From NCBI GenBank assembly GCA_004212975.1, contig SHBF01000005.1:1-43105 (forward strand): 43,105 nt of DNA, written 5' to 3'. The notes beneath the pieces are model-generated. The model saw only the letters and a list, made by a program, of their open reading frames with translations. It searched no databases and was not told the origin of the DNA. This stretch comes from SAR86 cluster bacterium (lineage in GTDB: Bacteria; Pseudomonadota; Gammaproteobacteria; Magnimaribacterales; D2472). This document shows, piece by piece, positions 40,154 through 43,105 of this stretch. Position 1 is the stretch's first letter. Each line of letters begins with the position of its first letter. The position numbers and the translations under genes are program-made.

Positions 40154-41305
40154 TTAAATCTTTGGTTCCTTATAATCCACGATATCTTTGGGTATTACGA
40201 TTTCTCCATCTCCCTTTTCAGCGTTACCCCATGATTGTCTTGTGTACGTAATTACTGCCGCAAGCTCAACCTCTGAAAGATAGCTAAATGAATTCATGGC
40301 TGCTCCTTGAACACCTTCCATAAGAATTTCAATATTTCTATCTTTCTTATTCATAACGATGTCACTTCCTGCAAGCGCCGGAAATATTCCAGATATGCCT
40401 TGACCAGATGTTTGATGACAAGCAACACAATTTACTTCATAAATGCTTTCACCTCTTTCAACTAACTCAGCAGCCGTCCACTCTTTAGTTGTTAACTCAG
40501 CTAATTTGATTGCTTCTTGTTTTTTAGCAAAAACCCATTCGTCATATTCAGCTTGTTCAACAACTTTCACAACTATTGGCATGAAGCCATGATTTTTTCC
40601 ACACAACTCCGTGCACTTGCCTCTGTAGATTCCAGGCTCATCGACAATAGTCCAAGCTGTGTTTACGAATCCAGGTATTGCGTCTTGTTTAATTGCAAAT
40701 GCAGGCAACCACCATGAATGAATTACATCATTGGCTGTTATTAAAAATCTTACTTTCTTGCCAGCAGGAATTACAACCATCTCATCAACTTCTTGTAAGT
40801 AGTTTTCTCCCTTAGGAACTAGGTTATATATCTCATCTAAATCAGTTGATAGATTCGAAAAGAAGCTTACATCATCCTCAAGATATCTGTATTGCCATTT
40901 CCACTGATATCCAGTTACTTGAATATTTATGTCGCCCGCCTCATCATCATAAATTTTGACAAGCGTTTTTGATGCTGGAACAGCCATAGCTATCAGGATC
41001 AAAAATGGAATAATGGTCCAAGCTATTTCAAGCTTATGATTTTCATGAAACTTAGCAGGTACTGGATTCTTTTTCTTTGTATGAGCCCACATTGAGTAGA
41101 ACATAACGCTGAAAACTATGACTCCAATTGCAACACATATCCAAAAAATTAGCATATGTAGCTCAAAAACTTCGTTACTTATATTGGTACTACCTCTAGT
41201 CATATTTAATGCAAACCAATCAGCTTGCATAAATGGTGAAACTAGCAAAAGTAATGCTAGAAGAGAGGTATTTCTCTTTGTAAAGTTAAAAAGATTAAAT
41301 AACAT
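40154..41305 (-). CDS. Cytochrome c oxidase subunit II with C-terminal cytochrome c domain
   Basis: CuA motif CTELCGKNHGFMP; fused c-type heme motif CVACH (EVNCVACHQTSGQG). Confidence 0.96.
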   Translation of the reverse strand: MLFNLFNFTKRNTSLLALLLLVSPFMQADWFALNMTRGSTNISNEVFELHMLIFWICVAIGVIVFSVMFYSMWAHTKKKNPVPAKFHENHKLEIAWTIIPFLILIAMAVPASKTLVKIYDDEAGDINIQVTGYQWKWQYRYLEDDVSFFSNLSTDLDEIYNLVPKGENYLQEVDEMVVIPAGKKVRFLITANDVIHSWWLPAFAIKQDAIPGFVNTAWTIVDEPGIYRGKCTELCGKNHGFMPIVVKVVEQAEYDEWVFAKKQEAIKLAELTTKEWTAAELVERGESIYEVNCVACHQTSGQGISGIFPALAGSDIVMNKKDRNIEILMEGVQGAAMNSFSYLSEVELAAVITYTRQSWGNAEKGDGEIVIPKDIVDYKEPKI

Positions 41306-41387
41306 TATCCGCCCTAATAAGTGTGTCTTATAATAATAAAATTTAGTTATAGTATATTATAAGCTATTTATATATATACAACCAAGT

Positions 41388-41408
41388 AAAAAAGCACTTT
41401 TTTGTGCT
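41388..41408 (-). terminator. Rho-independent terminator downstream of the zinc-ribbon gene on the minus strand
   Basis: Minus strand reads AGCAC-AAAAAA-GTGCT-TTTTT: 5-bp stem, 6-nt loop, U-tract, about 30 nt past the stop at 41439. Confidence 0.72.
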
Positions 41409-41438
41409 ACGTATGATATATGTTTGAAGGTTTAATTT

Positions 41439-41651
41439 CTATCGATTTTCTTCCCTATTTTTTTTAAAATCTTCTAAATTGACCACCTTAATTTCGTTGA
41501 TATTATCTTTAGATTTTTGTTTAGGTCTTTTTTCAACAAAGTCACAATTAACACAATAAATTTCATCATCTGTAGGATTAAGAGCGATAGTATCTTGTGA
41601 TTTACATTCAGGACAGATTGCTCCAGCTATGAATTGTACAAATCGTTTCAT
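41439..41651 (-). CDS. YheV-like putative zinc-ribbon protein
   Basis: KRFVQFIAGAICPECKSQDTI...YCVNCDFVE: two CxxC pairs and a YheV-like N-terminus. Confidence 0.75.
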   Translation of the reverse strand: MKRFVQFIAGAICPECKSQDTIALNPTDDEIYCVNCDFVEKRPKQKSKDNINEIKVVNLEDFKKNREENR

Positions 41652-42466
41652 TCTCTCATTCCCTCAAGATCACTAATAACACTATCTGTTTCTGGAAATA
41701 CATCAAACCATTTTTCAAAAGAGAATGCTGCTTGATACACGAGCATGCCTATGCCATCAAATACATGTTTAGAATTTTCACTAGCCCATTTACAAAAAGG
41801 CGTTTCAGTTAAAGAATAATTCAAATCGTAAAAGTAAGTATTAGAATTTGTAAAAACTTCTTCTATTGGCTCAAATTCGCCTGTTAATCCTGCTGATGAT
41901 CCATTTATAACAACATCGAAAACAGAATTTTGTTCTTCATGAAATAAGTCTATTCTTCCCATATTAGAAAATTTTCTAATCAGCCTATTTGCTTTTTCTT
42001 CAGTTCTGTTAAATAAAGTAATACTTTTGGTGCTGCTTTTTGCGACTCTATACAATACACTTTCTATGGCTGCTCCGGCTCCAATCATCAGAACTTTCTT
42101 ATTTTTTAAATCAAGGCCCTTTGAATCAATATCGTTAATAAAGCCTTTTCCGTCAGTTGAATATAGTGAAAGTTCTCCATTTGATTTAACCAGAGTATTT
42201 ACTGCATTTATATATTTTGCTTCTGATGAAATATTTCCATTAAGATTGGCAGCATTTTTTTTATATGGAAGAGTTACATTTAATCCTTTTGAATCTTTAT
42301 CAGAGAAAAATTCTTTTATGAAGATTTCAAAATCAGACTCATCTACTTTATAAGGCAAATACTCAATATTAATGTTTTCATTCCTTGAAAATCTTGAGTG
42401 TATAAACGGAGATAATGAATGCTCAATAGGCCGTCCAACAACACCAAGTTTGTATTTTTTATTCAT
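41648..42466 (-). CDS. aroE: Shikimate dehydrogenase
   Basis: GVVGRPIEHSLSPFIHS, LNVTLPYKKNA, STDGKGF, LMIGAGAA, NGSSAGL. Confidence 0.95.
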   Translation of the reverse strand: MNKKYKLGVVGRPIEHSLSPFIHSRFSRNENINIEYLPYKVDESDFEIFIKEFFSDKDSKGLNVTLPYKKNAANLNGNISSEAKYINAVNTLVKSNGELSLYSTDGKGFINDIDSKGLDLKNKKVLMIGAGAAIESVLYRVAKSSTKSITLFNRTEEKANRLIRKFSNMGRIDLFHEEQNSVFDVVINGSSAGLTGEFEPIEEVFTNSNTYFYDLNYSLTETPFCKWASENSKHVFDGIGMLVYQAAFSFEKWFDVFPETDSVISDLEGMRE

Positions 42467-43105
42467 TCCAATCTCTATTAAGATTTTTAAGTAGGGCTCT
42501 TTCCATTATTTTGTATTTTTTATTTTTTTTATACTTCCATTTAACTTCTGTTGGAAGTGAAGCTAAGATTGATTCAATTCTTCCGTTTGATTGAAGCCCA
42601 AATGACGTTCCTCTGTCATATATTAGATTAAATTCAGCATATCTTCCTCTCCTAATTAGCTGAAAATCTTTCTCATCTGAGGAATACTTTATTTTCTTTC
42701 TTTTAGAAACAATATCTAAATATGAATTTAAATAGGTGCTTGCAATAGAATTTAGCATTTTTAAGCTATCGTCAAGGCTTAAGCTAGATAGATTATCGAA
42801 AAAGATACCTCCAATACCCCTTCTTTCTTTTCTATGAGGTATATAAAAATATTTATTACAATTCTCAGAAAATGACTTGTAAAAATTTTTGTTATATTTA
42901 TCAAGAGTTTCTTTTGCTGAGTTATGCCAACGAATATTATCTTCTGAAAAAGATATATAAGGTGTTAAATCATAGCCACCTCCAATCCACCAATCTTTTA
43001 TGTTTTTATTCTTGTCTAATATTCCAAATAGACGAACATTCATATGACTAGTTGGAGCATATGGATTTTTTGGGTGAGAGATCACAGAAACACCCATGGC
43101 TTGAT
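42459..43105 (-). CDS. hemF: Oxygen-dependent coproporphyrinogen III oxidase, N-terminus off the window edge
   Basis: GVSVISHPKNPYAPTSHMNVR, DWWIGGGYDLTPY, HRKERRGIGGIFFDNL, GRYAEFNLIYDRGTSFGLQSNGR. Confidence 0.96.
   Translation of the reverse strand, partial: QAMGVSVISHPKNPYAPTSHMNVRLFGILDKNKNIKDWWIGGGYDLTPYISFSEDNIRWHNSAKETLDKYNKNFYKSFSENCNKYFYIPHRKERRGIGGIFFDNLSSLSLDDSLKMLNSIASTYLNSYLDIVSKRKKIKYSSDEKDFQLIRRGRYAEFNLIYDRGTSFGLQSNGRIESILASLPTEVKWKYKKNKKYKIMERALLKNLNRDWNE

Noticed and set aside
41340-41380. TATA-rich segment upstream of coxB as a tandem repeat or origin-like element
   Set aside because: Irregular AT-rich promoter region without a consistent repeat unit
1-43105. tRNA, rRNA, CRISPR, IS element, prophage or defence/BGC locus
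   Set aside because: Intergenic space is very short and filled with promoter-like AT sequence; no direct-repeat arrays, transposases, phage or defence-family proteins seen by eye

Overview
The window is a gene-dense, low-GC stretch of what looks like a bacterial core genome. Gene content and order suggest a streamlined gammaproteobacterium, possibly SAR86-like marine; this taxonomic call is inference. Recognisable conserved blocks are: miaB-ybeZ-ybeY-corC; orn/rsgA; ubiE-ubiJ-ubiB-tatABC; tkt-pgk-fba (class I aldolase)-dtd; metK-ahcY; lptM-like/lysA/dapF/DUF484/xerC/HAD; cytochrome c4/dsbA/cupredoxin; engB, polA, dsbB; pckA-gshA; a complete aa3-type cytochrome oxidase and assembly cluster (coxB, coxA, cox11, coxC, SURF1, ctaA, cyoE, SCO); and hemF-aroE-zinc ribbon. 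I saw no tRNA, rRNA, CRISPR array, IS element, prophage or defence island. Most of the window is ordinary housekeeping sequence, and I found no clear new multi-gene system. The most unusual signals are: (1) a 26-bp imperfect inverted repeat in the pckA leader whose right arm runs into the start codon; (2) a Coq4-like protein (exact HDxxH-x11-E motif) in a gammaproteobacterial-type context; (3) an unannotated 26-aa LptM-like lipoprotein ORF upstream of lysA; (4) six convergent gene pairs joined with -4 to +9 bp between stop codons; (5) a cupredoxin with a cytochrome-c5-like N-terminal leader; and (6) a cysteine-free accessory protein in the oxidase cluster.
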